A stretch of DNA of 64,000 nt from Betaproteobacteria bacterium (GCA_016195915.1 JACPYS010000011.1:1-64000); one strand, 5' to 3'; shown: positions 7,933-17,395, counted from the stretch's first letter. Notes: generated by a model not told the origin, from the sequence alone. Numbers and translations: made by a program.

Positions 7933-8900
7933 TGCGCCGGCTTCTCGTCTTTATTGCCGGCCTCGCGCTTTCTTCTCTTGCGCCGCCGCCGGCCAGCGCG
8001 CAGAGCTATCCGGCGAAACCCATCCGTTTGATCGTGCCCTGGGCGCCGGGCGGCACCACCGACATACTCGGCCGCATCATCGGCCAGAAGATGAGCGAGA
8101 ACTGGGGGCAGCCGGTGGTGATCGACAACCGCGGCGGCGCCGCGGGTAACATCGGTTCGGAGGCCGCGGCGAGATCGCCTGCCGACGGCTATACCCTGCT
8201 GCTCGGCACGATGAGCACGCACGCGATGAACCAGTTTCTGTACGCCAGGATGAGCTACGATCCCGTCAACGATCTGGCGCCGATTTCGCTCGTCGCCAAT
8301 GTCGCGACCGTACTGGTGGTGCATCCGTCGTTGCCGGTGAAGAACGTCAACGAACTCATCGCGCTGGCCAAAGCCAGACCCGGGCAGCTCAATTTCGCTT
8401 CCGGCGGCATCGCCAGTTTCAACCAGCTGTGCGCCGAACTGCTCAAGCTGACCGCCAAGATCGATATCGTGCACGTGCCGTACAAAGGCGGCGGCCCGGC
8501 GGTCGCCGACCTGGTGGGCGGCAAGGTGGAGATGCTGTTCACCGGGGCGCCGGTCACCATGTCGCACATCAAGTCGGGCAGGCTGAAACTGCTCGCGGTG
8601 ACCGATTCGCAGCGTTCAGCAGCGCTCGCCGATACGCCTACCGTCGGGGAATCGCTGCCGGGCTACGAATTCAACAACTGGTACGGGATGATGGCGCCGG
8701 CAGGCACGCCCAGGCCCGTCATCGAACGGCTCAACTCTGAAATCCTGCGCATCCTCGCCCTGTCGGACGTGCGCGAAAGATTCATCGGCCTCGGCGCCGA
8801 CCCGACACCCAGCACGCCCGAAAGATTCGGCGCCGTGATGAAGGCCGATGCAGAGAAGTGGGGCCGGATCATCAGGGAATCGGGCGTGCGCGCCGACTAG
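7929..8900 (+). CDS. Bug/TctC-family periplasmic solute receptor
   Basis: A 323-residue tripartite-tricarboxylate receptor of the Bug family. Residues 1-24 are a Sec signal peptide ending ASA-Q; the mature start SYPAKPIRLIVPWAPGGTTDILGR is diagnostic, and further family patterns are VVIDNRGGAAGNIGSEAAA and HVPYKGGGPAVADLVGG. Such receptors bind carboxylates or amides. No tctA/tctB membrane genes are in the window, so this is an orphan receptor. The MM start was chosen over an upstream GTG because it gives a standard signal peptide and ATGA overlap with the preceding gene. Confidence 0.9.
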   Translation: MMRRLLVFIAGLALSSLAPPPASAQSYPAKPIRLIVPWAPGGTTDILGRIIGQKMSENWGQPVVIDNRGGAAGNIGSEAAARSPADGYTLLLGTMSTHAMNQFLYARMSYDPVNDLAPISLVANVATVLVVHPSLPVKNVNELIALAKARPGQLNFASGGIASFNQLCAELLKLTAKIDIVHVPYKGGGPAVADLVGGKVEMLFTGAPVTMSHIKSGRLKLLAVTDSQRSAALADTPTVGESLPGYEFNNWYGMMAPAGTPRPVIERLNSEILRILALSDVRERFIGLGADPTPSTPERFGAVMKADAEKWGRIIRESGVRAD

Positions 8901-8933
8901 AATGCCGCAGGACGCGGCGGTCAACCGGGAGAG

Positions 8934-10160
8934 ATGACCATGAGCATGATACCTGCGGACATCACGCATCACTGGAAGGACCTCGTCAAGGTGTTCCTGA
9001 AGCTGGGCGCCATGAGTTACGGCGGCCCCGCGATCATGGGCATCATGCAATCCGAGATCCAGGAAAAGCGCGGCTGGCTTTCGAAACAGAAGTTTCTCGA
9101 GGGGCTTGCGCTGGTGAACATGCTTCCCGGTGCGGGCGCCACGCAACTCGGAATATTCATCGGTTACCACCGCGCCGGATGGCGGGGCGGCGTTCTGGCC
9201 GGATTGTGTTTCATCCTTCCGGCGTTCTTCATCATGCTCGCCCTGACATTGCTTTATTCGACTTACGGCGCGTTGCCCGTGATGCGCGATGCGTTCTATG
9301 GCTTGGGCCCCGTCGTGCTCGGAATCTTTGTCGTGGCGCTCTGCAGGCTGGGCAGAACGGCGCTCAAGGGGACGCGTCAGATTCTTCTCGCTGGCGCTGC
9401 GGCCCTGGCGGTCGCGTTCACCCCTCTGGGAATCGTTACCACCCTGTTGCTGGCGGGATCCGTCGGCGTGATGCTCTATCACTCCCGGGCGCTGGGGCTG
9501 CGCGCGGCGCTCGTAATGCTGGCGCTGTTCGCAGTCTTTCACTGGGGATATCTGCCGCAGGCCGGCAATGTGCCGATCGGCCACGGTGCGGCAACGGGCC
9601 AGACGGGCGTTCCTGGTTTGTGGGGAATCGGTTCGTTCTTCTTCACCGTCGGTGCATTCACATTTGGCGGCGGCATCACCATGCTGGCCTTCGTCCAGGA
9701 ACAGGTCGTGAACCAGTTGCACTGGCTTACGCCGCAGGAATTCCTGGACGGCCTGGCGCTCGGCCAGTTGACGCCGGGACCGATACTCATGCTTGCGGCC
9801 TACGTGGGATACAAACTTACCGGCATTGGAGGCGCACTGGCCGGCGCAGGCGCGATCTTCTTGCCGTCGTTCGTCCTGATGCTGTCGGTGTTGCCCGTAC
9901 TGGCGCGATTCCGGGAATTGCTGTGGATCAAGGCGGCGATGAAGGGCATCACCGCGGCCGTCATTGGCGCGATCTCGGTTTCGTTGCTGCAAATGGCGCC
10001 GCATGCGGCGCCCGATGCTTTTACCTCATTCCTGGCGATGCTCACCGTCGCCGCGATGTTGTGGTGGCGTATTGGTCCCCTGCCATTGATGCTGGGTGGA
10101 AGCTATATCGGCGCGACGAGCCGGTTGAATCCGTTGGAGCGTCTGAAGGAGCTTGCGTAA
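8934..10160 (+). CDS. chrA: Chromate transporter, CHR family
   Basis: A 408-residue inner-membrane protein with two homologous CHR halves: LKLGAMSYGGPAIMG near residue 25 and FTVGAFTFGGGITMLAF near 240, each followed by several hydrophobic helices. This is the long-chain ChrA type, which expels chromate coupled to the proton motive force. No chrB or chrR neighbour is present, so chromate is assumed from the family only; CHR proteins may carry other oxyanions. GGGAGAG precedes the ATG; a second ATG two codons on is an alternative start. Confidence 0.88.
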   Translation: MTMSMIPADITHHWKDLVKVFLKLGAMSYGGPAIMGIMQSEIQEKRGWLSKQKFLEGLALVNMLPGAGATQLGIFIGYHRAGWRGGVLAGLCFILPAFFIMLALTLLYSTYGALPVMRDAFYGLGPVVLGIFVVALCRLGRTALKGTRQILLAGAAALAVAFTPLGIVTTLLLAGSVGVMLYHSRALGLRAALVMLALFAVFHWGYLPQAGNVPIGHGAATGQTGVPGLWGIGSFFFTVGAFTFGGGITMLAFVQEQVVNQLHWLTPQEFLDGLALGQLTPGPILMLAAYVGYKLTGIGGALAGAGAIFLPSFVLMLSVLPVLARFRELLWIKAAMKGITAAVIGAISVSLLQMAPHAAPDAFTSFLAMLTVAAMLWWRIGPLPLMLGGSYIGATSRLNPLERLKELA

Positions 10161-10182
10161 CGTCGCGGTAGACGGGTGACGG

Positions 10183-11076
10183 ATGCAGCTCAACTGGCCC
10201 TACGAAGGCGCGGCACTGCCGGAGGCAAACGCCCAGCGTTTTTCTCAGCCCGCGTCGAATATCTGCCTCGATTTTCATGGCGATCCGCGGACTGCGCAGC
10301 TCGTCGTATTTTCCGATGGCAACCATCACATGGCGTTGGCCGAGGTGCTGGCGCTGTTCCGCTCGCGCAATCCGCAGGTCGGCGATGTCTTCTACGCCAC
10401 CACGCCCCCGCGCGTGATCGTGGCAGCTCTCCAGTCCGGCGCGCTCCTGCTTGGCAACCTCAGGCTGTCGGTCAAGCCGCATGTGTTCATCGGCCCGGCG
10501 GCGGTGTTGGAAAGCCTTCGCCAGGGCGGTTACGTCGGCGCGCATAGCGCGTTGGTGAAGAGCCGCGGCAATGTGTTGCTGGTACGCAAGGGCAATCCCA
10601 AGCGAATCTGCGGCGCCGCCGATCTGGCGCGCGGGGACGTGCGGATTTTTCTTTCCAACCCTTCGACCGAAGCCGCAAGTTACGAGGTTTACTCGGGCAC
10701 GCTGCGTCGGATCGCAGCGCGCTGCGGACTCGATTTCAACTTTCTCGAGGCAGTACCGGACCCATCACCGCGCATCGTTTACGGAGACTGCATCCACCAT
10801 CGCGAGGCGCCGCAATGCCTGGCGGATGACCGCGCGGACGTCGCAGTGGTCTACCATCACCTGGCGCTGCGCTATGCCCGCATATTTCCGGACTGCTTCG
10901 AGATGGTGGCGCTCACCGCGCCCGAGGACCCCGATCAGGTGATCAGCACCGTTCACATCGGACTGGTCGGCGACGGCGGCGAGTGGGGTGCCCCCCTGCT
11001 CGCGTTCATGCTGGACAGCGATGTTGCCGAGGCGTACCGGCGTCACGGCCTGACGCCGGCCGGCGCTACTGCTTGA
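10183..11076 (+). CDS. Periplasmic-binding-protein-like domain protein, cytoplasmic
   Basis: A 297-residue protein resembling the substrate-binding fold of molybdate/tungstate (ModA-like) proteins: LVVFSDGNHHMALAEVLALF at 40-60, LLVRKGNPKRICGAADLARG, and LSNPSTEAASYEVYSGTL. No signal peptide is visible, so it may be a cytosolic sensor or regulator rather than a transport receptor. It follows chrA by 22 bases on the same strand and may be co-transcribed. Its last 11 bases overlap convergently with the next gene. The family call is moderate and the ligand is unknown. Confidence 0.65.
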   Translation: MQLNWPYEGAALPEANAQRFSQPASNICLDFHGDPRTAQLVVFSDGNHHMALAEVLALFRSRNPQVGDVFYATTPPRVIVAALQSGALLLGNLRLSVKPHVFIGPAAVLESLRQGGYVGAHSALVKSRGNVLLVRKGNPKRICGAADLARGDVRIFLSNPSTEAASYEVYSGTLRRIAARCGLDFNFLEAVPDPSPRIVYGDCIHHREAPQCLADDRADVAVVYHHLALRYARIFPDCFEMVALTAPEDPDQVISTVHIGLVGDGGEWGAPLLAFMLDSDVAEAYRRHGLTPAGATA

Positions 11077-13492
11077 ACTCGATGAACACGGCCGAAGTCC
11101 ACACTTTGGCGTCGTCCGTCTGGCGGCCGCAGAAGTAGACCGGCCGGAAGCCGCGCGGACCGTTTTGCGGAGCGACTTCCAGCGTGCCGCTCACCTCGCG
11201 CGGGGTCGGCGTTTCGGCGATGCGCTCGATCGCGAGGAACAGTTCGCAGCCGCCCAGCTCTCTGCGCAGCCGGCCGCTGCCTGCGAGCAACTCCGCGCCG
11301 CTCAGATCCCACTCGAAGCTCGGGCAGTGCACGAACGGATTGCCGGCGGTCGGATCGCCGACCTTGACATAGCTGTCGATGCGTCCTGCGATTCGGATGC
11401 GGCAGTGCCGCAGGTTGCTCACGTCGATCACGACCGAATCCGAGTCGCCGTAGGTGTCGGTCCGGAATCCGATGTCGGTGGGCCCCGCGCGCCAGCATGA
11501 TTCTTCCGGATGCTCGAAACCTCCTCCGGCAAAGGCATTGATGGTGCCGTTGGTGATGCTCACCGTCCCACGCCATTCCGCCCAGCGATATCGGTCGGGA
11601 ATGCGTGCACCGCCCCAGCGCACGCGGATCTTGCGCTCGCAATAACCGGTTTCCTGCTGCAGATCGCGGTGCCAGATCATCCCGCTGTGGTCGTACGCTG
11701 CGATCTCGTCCCAGCCCTGCAGACCGAGGAAGCGGTAGTCGATGCGGGCTGCGCCTTTCGCGCGGAATTCGTCGCCCTGGATGTAATTGCCGCAGCGCGC
11801 CAGCGCTACCAGTCGCTCGCCGGTGGCGGCAAAGGTGTGACGCGCACGTAGCGCCCGCCCGATCGTCGCGCGATCGAGCTTGTCCGCGATGATGCCGGTG
11901 ATGCCGCCCTTGGTGCCGAATACCTGCGTGCCGGGCAGGCCCCCACCGGGACGGCCGCGATGCTCGTCGCCGCTGGCCGAAGCGCCGAGCTTGTAGCCGC
12001 GCGCAATCACGTCCTGATAGAGCCAGCCGAAGTGTCCCCATGCCGAGGTGATCTCGATCAGCCGCTCGAGTTCCGGATGATGCCAGTCGGGAATATAACG
12101 GCGCCCGCCGACGTGCGGCATGATGAGGTGATTTTCCGGATCGTCGATATAGGCGAGCCACAGCTCCTCGATCGGCCAGCGGCCGAGATCGACGCCGGTG
12201 CCCTTCATGTCCTCGTTCCAGGTGAACGTGCGGTTGTGCTCGCCCTTCGCGTTGTATGGAAAATCGGGTTCGCCGTCGCCGAGGAATACCACGTTGTGGT
12301 CGCCTCCAGCGGTCGAACTGCCGCACCATTCCTGCACCGGGTAACACACGAACTCGCCGTCCCGGTGAAGTTCATGCATCGATTTGACGCCGAGTGCCCA
12401 GTTGGCGTCGGTGATCTGGAAATCATTGGCCGTGTAGGCCATCACATCGAGTCCCGCAATATCGCGCCCGTAAGTCGTGTTGTAGTCCGGGCTGTTGGTG
12501 CCCACGGTGTCGTGAGAATGCACATGCAGATCGCCGTAGAAGACGCGCGCGCAGGGAGCGTTCTGGTCCACGGTCACGTAATGAACTGTGCCTCTTACGT
12601 CGAGCTTCCCCGGCATGCCCGCGCTCACCGTGAGTTCGCCAGGCTCGCAGGGCAGGTCCGCGATCGCCATGCTGGACCAGACTCCCGCAGTGAACTCCGT
12701 CGACTTGCGGTAGACCGGCTTGCCGCCGCGCTGCGCCGTGACCTCGACGCGGCCACCGGCATCGACGCAGGCATTGCCCCAACGGTCGTGCGCGGAGAGC
12801 CGCAGTCTGAACGGCGTGCCCGGACGAACCAACCGGGGGCCCACGAGCGAAAGGTTTTCCGCCTGGCCGGGAACGATATCGATGACTACGTCTCCGGGAA
12901 CCGCCACGAAGCGCGATGTGCCGAGCGGATCGACGTAGCAGCGAAAGCGGAACTTGTCTTCGACGAAGCTCTGCACGCGCGTGCCCGGTCCGCCCGCGCG
13001 GCGGTCGCCGAGCCGGATGACGATGTGGTCGCCCGCGTTCAGATAGCCATCGACGGTGTCGACGATCACTGCCTTCTGGAAGGGCCGCTCGTGGCCCTTC
13101 TGGTCGAAGCGGACCTTGAGCGATTGCACGCTGGCCGGGCTTTGTCCCGGCACGAGTTCGCCCGCCTGGTATTCGGCCGACACGTAATTCGCGCCGGCCG
13201 GATCCACGGTCTGGAACAGCGCCCAGTCGGAGTAGAACTTGAATGTCGCCTTGAACCACGCGCCGTCGGCCACGCCCGATGCGCCGATCTCGTAGTCGAG
13301 AACGATCTCGGACCATTGACCCGCGACCAGCCGGTCGACATTGCAACTCACCTTGCCGACGAACGGCCTGGCCTGGTTCCGGTCGTAAAGGCCTCGCGGC
13401 GCCACGTAGTCGCCGAGACGCTTGCGCAATTCCGTCTCGCTCGGCTTTTGCGCCGGCGCCCTGACGAGTTCTGTCATCTTGTTCAATTGCAT
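11066..13492 (-). CDS. DUF3604/PHP-like metal-dependent protein
   Basis: An 808-residue soluble protein. About 300 N-terminal residues are beta-rich with immunoglobulin-like stretches (PGTPFRLRLSAHDRWGNAC). Then comes a PHP-like metal site, FYGDLHVHSHDTVGT (318-332), as in DUF3604 proteins, with later His/Asp clusters (GGDHNVVFLGDG, MPHVGGRRYIPDWHH, GASASGDEHRGRPG). PHP enzymes are phosphoesterases or amidohydrolases; the substrate here is unknown. It starts 45 bases after the DASS transporter stop on the same strand, so the enzyme probably acts on or near the transported anion. The ATG chosen has AGGGAGA just upstream. Confidence 0.75.
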   Translation of the reverse strand: MQLNKMTELVRAPAQKPSETELRKRLGDYVAPRGLYDRNQARPFVGKVSCNVDRLVAGQWSEIVLDYEIGASGVADGAWFKATFKFYSDWALFQTVDPAGANYVSAEYQAGELVPGQSPASVQSLKVRFDQKGHERPFQKAVIVDTVDGYLNAGDHIVIRLGDRRAGGPGTRVQSFVEDKFRFRCYVDPLGTSRFVAVPGDVVIDIVPGQAENLSLVGPRLVRPGTPFRLRLSAHDRWGNACVDAGGRVEVTAQRGGKPVYRKSTEFTAGVWSSMAIADLPCEPGELTVSAGMPGKLDVRGTVHYVTVDQNAPCARVFYGDLHVHSHDTVGTNSPDYNTTYGRDIAGLDVMAYTANDFQITDANWALGVKSMHELHRDGEFVCYPVQEWCGSSTAGGDHNVVFLGDGEPDFPYNAKGEHNRTFTWNEDMKGTGVDLGRWPIEELWLAYIDDPENHLIMPHVGGRRYIPDWHHPELERLIEITSAWGHFGWLYQDVIARGYKLGASASGDEHRGRPGGGLPGTQVFGTKGGITGIIADKLDRATIGRALRARHTFAATGERLVALARCGNYIQGDEFRAKGAARIDYRFLGLQGWDEIAAYDHSGMIWHRDLQQETGYCERKIRVRWGGARIPDRYRWAEWRGTVSITNGTINAFAGGGFEHPEESCWRAGPTDIGFRTDTYGDSDSVVIDVSNLRHCRIRIAGRIDSYVKVGDPTAGNPFVHCPSFEWDLSGAELLAGSGRLRRELGGCELFLAIERIAETPTPREVSGTLEVAPQNGPRGFRPVYFCGRQTDDAKVWTSAVFIEFKQ

Positions 13493-13536
13493 TTCTCCCT
13501 GTTTTGGAGCCCGATCGATTGCGGTTCCCGCAGTCC

Positions 13537-15111
13537 TCAACCCGCTTTGCCGAACGGCCACGGCGCAGCTGGATCCCATACCGGCATGCCAAGGAACGCG
13601 TACCACGGCGCCATCACCAGGATGCCGTAGGCGATCGCGATCAGCACCGAAACCCAGCCCACCCTGGCGTAGTCGGTCATGCTGAAGGTGCCGCTCGAGT
13701 ACGCGATGACGGCGGCGGTAATCTGGGTGGGCAGGAGATAGGCAAAGGTGTCGGTGTCGGCGATCAGCATGGTGAAGGCCACCGGGTGCAGCCCGAATCT
13801 CGGGGCAAGCGCGATCAGGATCGGCGCCAGCATCGTGATCGCGGCGACGTTGGACAGCATGCCGAGCCGGATGACATGGGTACCGGCCATGAGAATCAGC
13901 AGGATCATCCACCAAGGCTGCCCCGCTGCCACGGGGTGGATTACGTCGGCGAACCACTTGGCGAGCCCCGAGCTCCCGATTGCCGATGATAGCGATAGCG
14001 CGCCGGCGAGCAGCAACAGCGTGCCCCAGATGGTGCGGTCCTGAAGCTCTTTCCACTTGAAGCCGAACAGGCCGGGCATGAACAGCAGCGCAATGCCCAT
14101 CAGCGCGGTATTGTGCGACAGGAGGCGTGGCGACACATGCTGCGTCAGCCATCGTTCCGACACCCAGGCGAGCGCGATGAGCACAAATACCGCCAGAATC
14201 AGCCATTCGCTTTGACTGGTCTTCGGCAACTCCTGATGCTGCTGCCGGACCGCCTCATAACCGCCCGCCACCGTTACGTGACGGGTCTTGAAGTAATGCT
14301 GCACCCACCATTGGGTCAGCACGAACATGCCCAGGTAGGGCCATTGCAGCACAAACCAGTCGAAATAGGAAAGCTTCAAGCCGAGCTGCTTGTCGAACAA
14401 TCCAACCAGAATCACATTCGGCAGATGCGCGGTCATGATGCACATGCCGCTGATCATCGAGCCGTAGACCAGCGTCTGGATTACGATCGCCTTCTTGCCG
14501 TTCTTCTCCGCTTCGCTGTCGCCGAAGAACCTGGTGATGCCATTGATCACGGGCAGCATGGTGGCGGCGCGCGCGTTGGCGGCCGGGATGATGAGCGACA
14601 GCACCATGTTCACGGCGAACATCGCCCAGATCACGCCGTTTACGGTTTTCACCTTCATCCAGTTCAGCATCGACAGCGCGATGCGGCGGTCGAGCCCTGC
14701 CGCCTGCATGATCGCGGCGAACAGAAACGCCGCGAGGCACAGAAACAGTACTGGCGTGGTAAAGCCGTCGGCCGCCTTGGGAAACGGCGACACCGCATTC
14801 GCGAGCACGAGCAGCATCGGGATCAAGATCCCCGATATGCCGACCGGAATCGATTCGAAAATCCACATGGTGCACGCCCACACCATGACGGCGAGGGTGG
14901 CCTGACCCTGCGCTGACAAGCCAGCCGGCGTAGGCATTCCAAGGAGAACGAAGAAAAACAGCGTCCATGCGAGGGCGAATCCGATGAGCGTCTTGCGTGG
15001 ACTTAACCCGGCGGCAATGATGTTGGCGCGGAACTGCGCGAGAAAGCCGACCGTGGCAATGGATCCCTCCATTCCGGCACTCGGTTCGGATTGTTGCCTG
15101 GTTTCGGCCAC
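13537..15111 (-). CDS. DASS/SLC13-type anion:sodium symporter
   Basis: A 524-residue membrane protein with about 12 hydrophobic helices. Family patterns are WIFESIPVGISGILIPMLL, IIPAANARAATMLPVI in the first half and LGMLSNVAAITMLAPI in the second, matching divalent anion:Na+ symporters (CitT/SLC13 group), which import C4-dicarboxylates, citrate or sulfate-like anions. It is the first gene of a two-gene unit with the DUF3604-like protein and is divergent, across 141 bases, from a Crp/Fnr regulator that may control it. The substrate is not readable from sequence. Confidence 0.85.
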   Translation of the reverse strand: MAETRQQSEPSAGMEGSIATVGFLAQFRANIIAAGLSPRKTLIGFALAWTLFFFVLLGMPTPAGLSAQGQATLAVMVWACTMWIFESIPVGISGILIPMLLVLANAVSPFPKAADGFTTPVLFLCLAAFLFAAIMQAAGLDRRIALSMLNWMKVKTVNGVIWAMFAVNMVLSLIIPAANARAATMLPVINGITRFFGDSEAEKNGKKAIVIQTLVYGSMISGMCIMTAHLPNVILVGLFDKQLGLKLSYFDWFVLQWPYLGMFVLTQWWVQHYFKTRHVTVAGGYEAVRQQHQELPKTSQSEWLILAVFVLIALAWVSERWLTQHVSPRLLSHNTALMGIALLFMPGLFGFKWKELQDRTIWGTLLLLAGALSLSSAIGSSGLAKWFADVIHPVAAGQPWWMILLILMAGTHVIRLGMLSNVAAITMLAPILIALAPRFGLHPVAFTMLIADTDTFAYLLPTQITAAVIAYSSGTFSMTDYARVGWVSVLIAIAYGILVMAPWYAFLGMPVWDPAAPWPFGKAG

Positions 15112-15252
15112 CTGCTCCTCCTTGACGGATTAGTCCGGCGTTGCTTGGCCGCTCAGCCCGATATCGCGGCGTTGCACCCCGGACAAGGCTTGATTACCAT
15201 TTGAACAGGGCGCAGGCGATACTGTCTGTCAGCCAGCCGACATCGACTCAGG

Positions 15253-16002
15253 ATGACCGCGAATATCGTACCGATCCCTGCTGGACTGCAGGTTGCCGCG
15301 TCGGCCGAGGCGAAGGACGCCGCTTCCACGCTGGTTGCGCCGTCGAATTTCCTGGCGCAGCTGGGTGCCGGCGAGTTTGCGGCCCTGCTTGCGATTGCTA
15401 CAGTGCAGCATTACTGCAAGGGTGACCTCGTATTCCGCTCCGGCGCACCGGGTAACAACGTCTATTTCTTGCGCAGCGGCAAAATCAAGATACATCAGCT
15501 CTCGCCGCTCGGGCGCGAGGTCATCCTGTGGTTCTGCTTTCCCGGTGAAATCTTCGGACTGGCCGAGGTCGCTCGCGGCGGCGGTCGCGTTGTCAACGCG
15601 CAGGCTAGCGAGCGATCCGAGGTGCTGGCCGTGTCCGAGGAAAAATTCAGGACCTTTCTCGGCCAGCATCCAGGTGTCGCGATGCTGAGCATGCAAGTGC
15701 TGTCGTCGCGCCTCCGGGTGCTGGGTGAAATGTTCGTCAACCTGGTTTCCGACGACGTGAATACACGCGTCGCCAAGCTCATCCTGCGGCTGAGCGCCCG
15801 CTATGGAACGCGCGTCGGCAGGGAGGTTTTTCTGAACATCCCGCTCACGCACCAGGAGATCGCCGACATGGTCGGCACTTCGCGCCAGACCGTCACCAGC
15901 GCACTGGGTGCGTTCAAGCGCCAGGGCGTGCTGAGCATCGACAACAGGCGCATACACATCGAGAGCGAAGAACTGCTCAACGAGCTGACGCAAAACAGCT
16001 GA
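15253..16002 (+). CDS. Crp/Fnr-family transcription regulator
   Basis: A 249-residue regulator. The cyclic-nucleotide-binding-like beta barrel spans about residues 40-150 (GDLVFRSGAPGNNVYFLRSGKIKIH, CFPGEIFGLAEVARGG), then a dimerisation helix and a winged HTH (LTHQEIADMVGTSRQTVTSAL, about 200-220). It lacks the N-terminal cysteine cluster of Fnr, so it should not carry an Fe-S oxygen sensor; the effector is unknown. Divergent from the DASS transporter, which is the most likely local target. Confidence 0.88.
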   Translation: MTANIVPIPAGLQVAASAEAKDAASTLVAPSNFLAQLGAGEFAALLAIATVQHYCKGDLVFRSGAPGNNVYFLRSGKIKIHQLSPLGREVILWFCFPGEIFGLAEVARGGGRVVNAQASERSEVLAVSEEKFRTFLGQHPGVAMLSMQVLSSRLRVLGEMFVNLVSDDVNTRVAKLILRLSARYGTRVGREVFLNIPLTHQEIADMVGTSRQTVTSALGAFKRQGVLSIDNRRIHIESEELLNELTQNS

Positions 16003-16063
16003 CCCAGGTTCACGACACCACGAGCCAACACACACGCTTTCCCCGATCGAAAAGGAGAAGACC

Positions 16064-16597
16064 ATGCCCGCAAAGAAATCCGCCAAGAAGCGCGCCGCGC
16101 GCCCCCGTTTCAGCCTGACCAGCACCGATTTCCGGCCGAACGGCACGATCGCGATGGAACAGGTGTTCAACAGCTTCGGTTGCACGGGCGGGAACCTCTC
16201 GCCGGCGCTTGCCTGGTCCGGAGCACCCGCGGACACCAAGAGCTTCGCGCTGCTGGTGCACGACCCCGACGCGCCCACGGGCGGCGCCGGCTGGTGGCAC
16301 TGGCTGGTGGCCAATATCCCGGCGTCGTGCACAGGACTGGCGAAGGACGCGGGCAAGGCGGACGGCTCGGGCCTGCCCGCCGGCGCGGTGCACGTCAACA
16401 CCGATTTTGGCAGCCCCGGATGGGGCGGTCCCTGCCCGCCGGTGGGTGACCAGCCGCACCGCTACAACTTCACGCTTTACGCGCTCAAGACCGAACGGCT
16501 GGACATGAGCGGCGCGAGCGCTTCGCTCGCCGGCTACATGGTCAACGGCAACGCGATCGGCAAGGCCAGGCTGACCGGGAAATTCGGCCGCAAGTGA
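16064..16597 (+). CDS. YbhB/YbcL-type PEBP-family protein
   Basis: A 177-residue phosphatidylethanolamine-binding/Raf-kinase-inhibitor-like protein. Typical elements are NSFGCTGGNLSPALAWSGAP, LLVHDPDAP (residues 66-74), GWWHWLVANIP and GPCPPVGDQPHRYNFTLYAL. The N-terminus is Lys/Arg-rich and shows no signal peptide, so it is probably cytoplasmic. Its role in bacteria is unclear. AAGGAG precedes the ATG. Two cupin genes follow closely on the same strand. Confidence 0.88.
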   Translation: MPAKKSAKKRAARPRFSLTSTDFRPNGTIAMEQVFNSFGCTGGNLSPALAWSGAPADTKSFALLVHDPDAPTGGAGWWHWLVANIPASCTGLAKDAGKADGSGLPAGAVHVNTDFGSPGWGGPCPPVGDQPHRYNFTLYALKTERLDMSGASASLAGYMVNGNAIGKARLTGKFGRK

Positions 16598-16616
16598 CAG
16601 CGGCGGAGTGCGATCG

Positions 16617-17009
16617 ATGAAAAAACCCCTGACCCCCGGTGCGAAGCGTGCCGGACCCGGCGAATACGTGTTCGACATGCACAACGTCAATACGATCATG
16701 GGCGGCCTCGAGTACTCGCCCGTGTTCGGTGCCTGCGTGGAGGGCGAGCGCATGATCGTCGCGCTGATGCGCTACCCGGCGGGAAAACCTTCGGATGCGC
16801 ATTCGCACCCCAACGAGCAGTGGATCTTCATCCTCGAAGGCGAGCTCGAGATCGAGTTCGACGGCAAGTGGCATCGCGCGAAAGCGGGAGAGGCCATCTA
16901 CGTGCCGGCCGACAAGGTGCACAAGGCGGCGAACAGCGGCACGCAGGACGTCGTCTTTTTCACCTGCAAGGATGCTTCGCACGGCCTGCACGGCAAGAGA
17001 GTCGCCTGA
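16617..17009 (+). CDS. Small cupin protein
   Basis: A 130-residue single-domain cupin. The metal-binding motif is present: HSHPNEQWIFILEGELEIEF (His, His, Glu) and a later His in VPADKVHKA. Activity is unknown; small cupins can be dioxygenases, isomerases or sugar-binding sensors. The ATG at MKKPLTPG was preferred over a GTG nine bases upstream because GGAG lies at the right distance. The TGA is directly followed by the ATG of a second cupin. Confidence 0.82.
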   Translation: MKKPLTPGAKRAGPGEYVFDMHNVNTIMGGLEYSPVFGACVEGERMIVALMRYPAGKPSDAHSHPNEQWIFILEGELEIEFDGKWHRAKAGEAIYVPADKVHKAANSGTQDVVFFTCKDASHGLHGKRVA

Positions 17010-17345
17010 ATGCCCGTTTGCAAGCTCGATGAGATCGGCGAGGAGCTCGTTACACCGAAGCATTCGACCGCTCTTGGCCGGCTGGTGACGGGTGAGCAGA
17101 TCGAAGTCGGCGTGCTTCGCTTCAAGGCGGGCGAGGGTGCCACGGAGCATGCGCATCCGCAGGAACAGGTGCTGCTCGTGTTGAGTGGACGGGTACGGAT
17201 GAGCATCGGAGGCCAGGTCCACGAGCTCGGGCCGAGGGAGGTGGCGCACATGCCACCCAACGTTCCACACGGCCTGGCGGCGCTCGAGGACACTGAAGTC
17301 GTCAGCGCCAAGGGGATCGTCGGCGGCGTTGGCCACCGAATCTGA
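17010..17345 (+). CDS. Second small cupin protein
   Basis: A 111-residue cupin with motif 1 EHAHPQEQVLLVLSGRVRM and motif 2 HMPPNVPHGL. It starts on the base after the preceding cupin's stop, so the two are translated together and may form a heteromer. The sequences are only distantly alike beyond the motifs, so this is not a recent duplication. The function is unknown. Confidence 0.82.
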   Translation: MPVCKLDEIGEELVTPKHSTALGRLVTGEQIEVGVLRFKAGEGATEHAHPQEQVLLVLSGRVRMSIGGQVHELGPREVAHMPPNVPHGLAALEDTEVVSAKGIVGGVGHRI

Positions 17346-17381
17346 ACGAGGCGCTTGGTCCAACGGGTCTAGCGCGGCGTC

Positions 17382-17387
17382 TATAAT
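17382..17387 (+). promoter_or_regulatory. Candidate -10 element for a leaderless mRNA
   Basis: A perfect TATAAT ends 8 bases before the ATG of the CocE-type hydrolase. Transcription from it would begin at or next to the start codon, and no Shine-Dalgarno sequence is visible there. No convincing -35 hexamer is seen. Confidence 0.35.
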
Positions 17388-17395
17388 CCCCGCCC

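Noticed and set aside
8934-11076. A chromate-resistance operon
   Set aside because: Only the CHR-type transporter is present; no chrB, chrC, chrF or reductase gene is nearby.
15190-15205. TTGAT-N4-ATTTGA resembling an FNR box between the DASS transporter and Crp/Fnr regulator genes
   Set aside because: Only the left half-site matches; the right half deviates at three positions, so no site is claimed.
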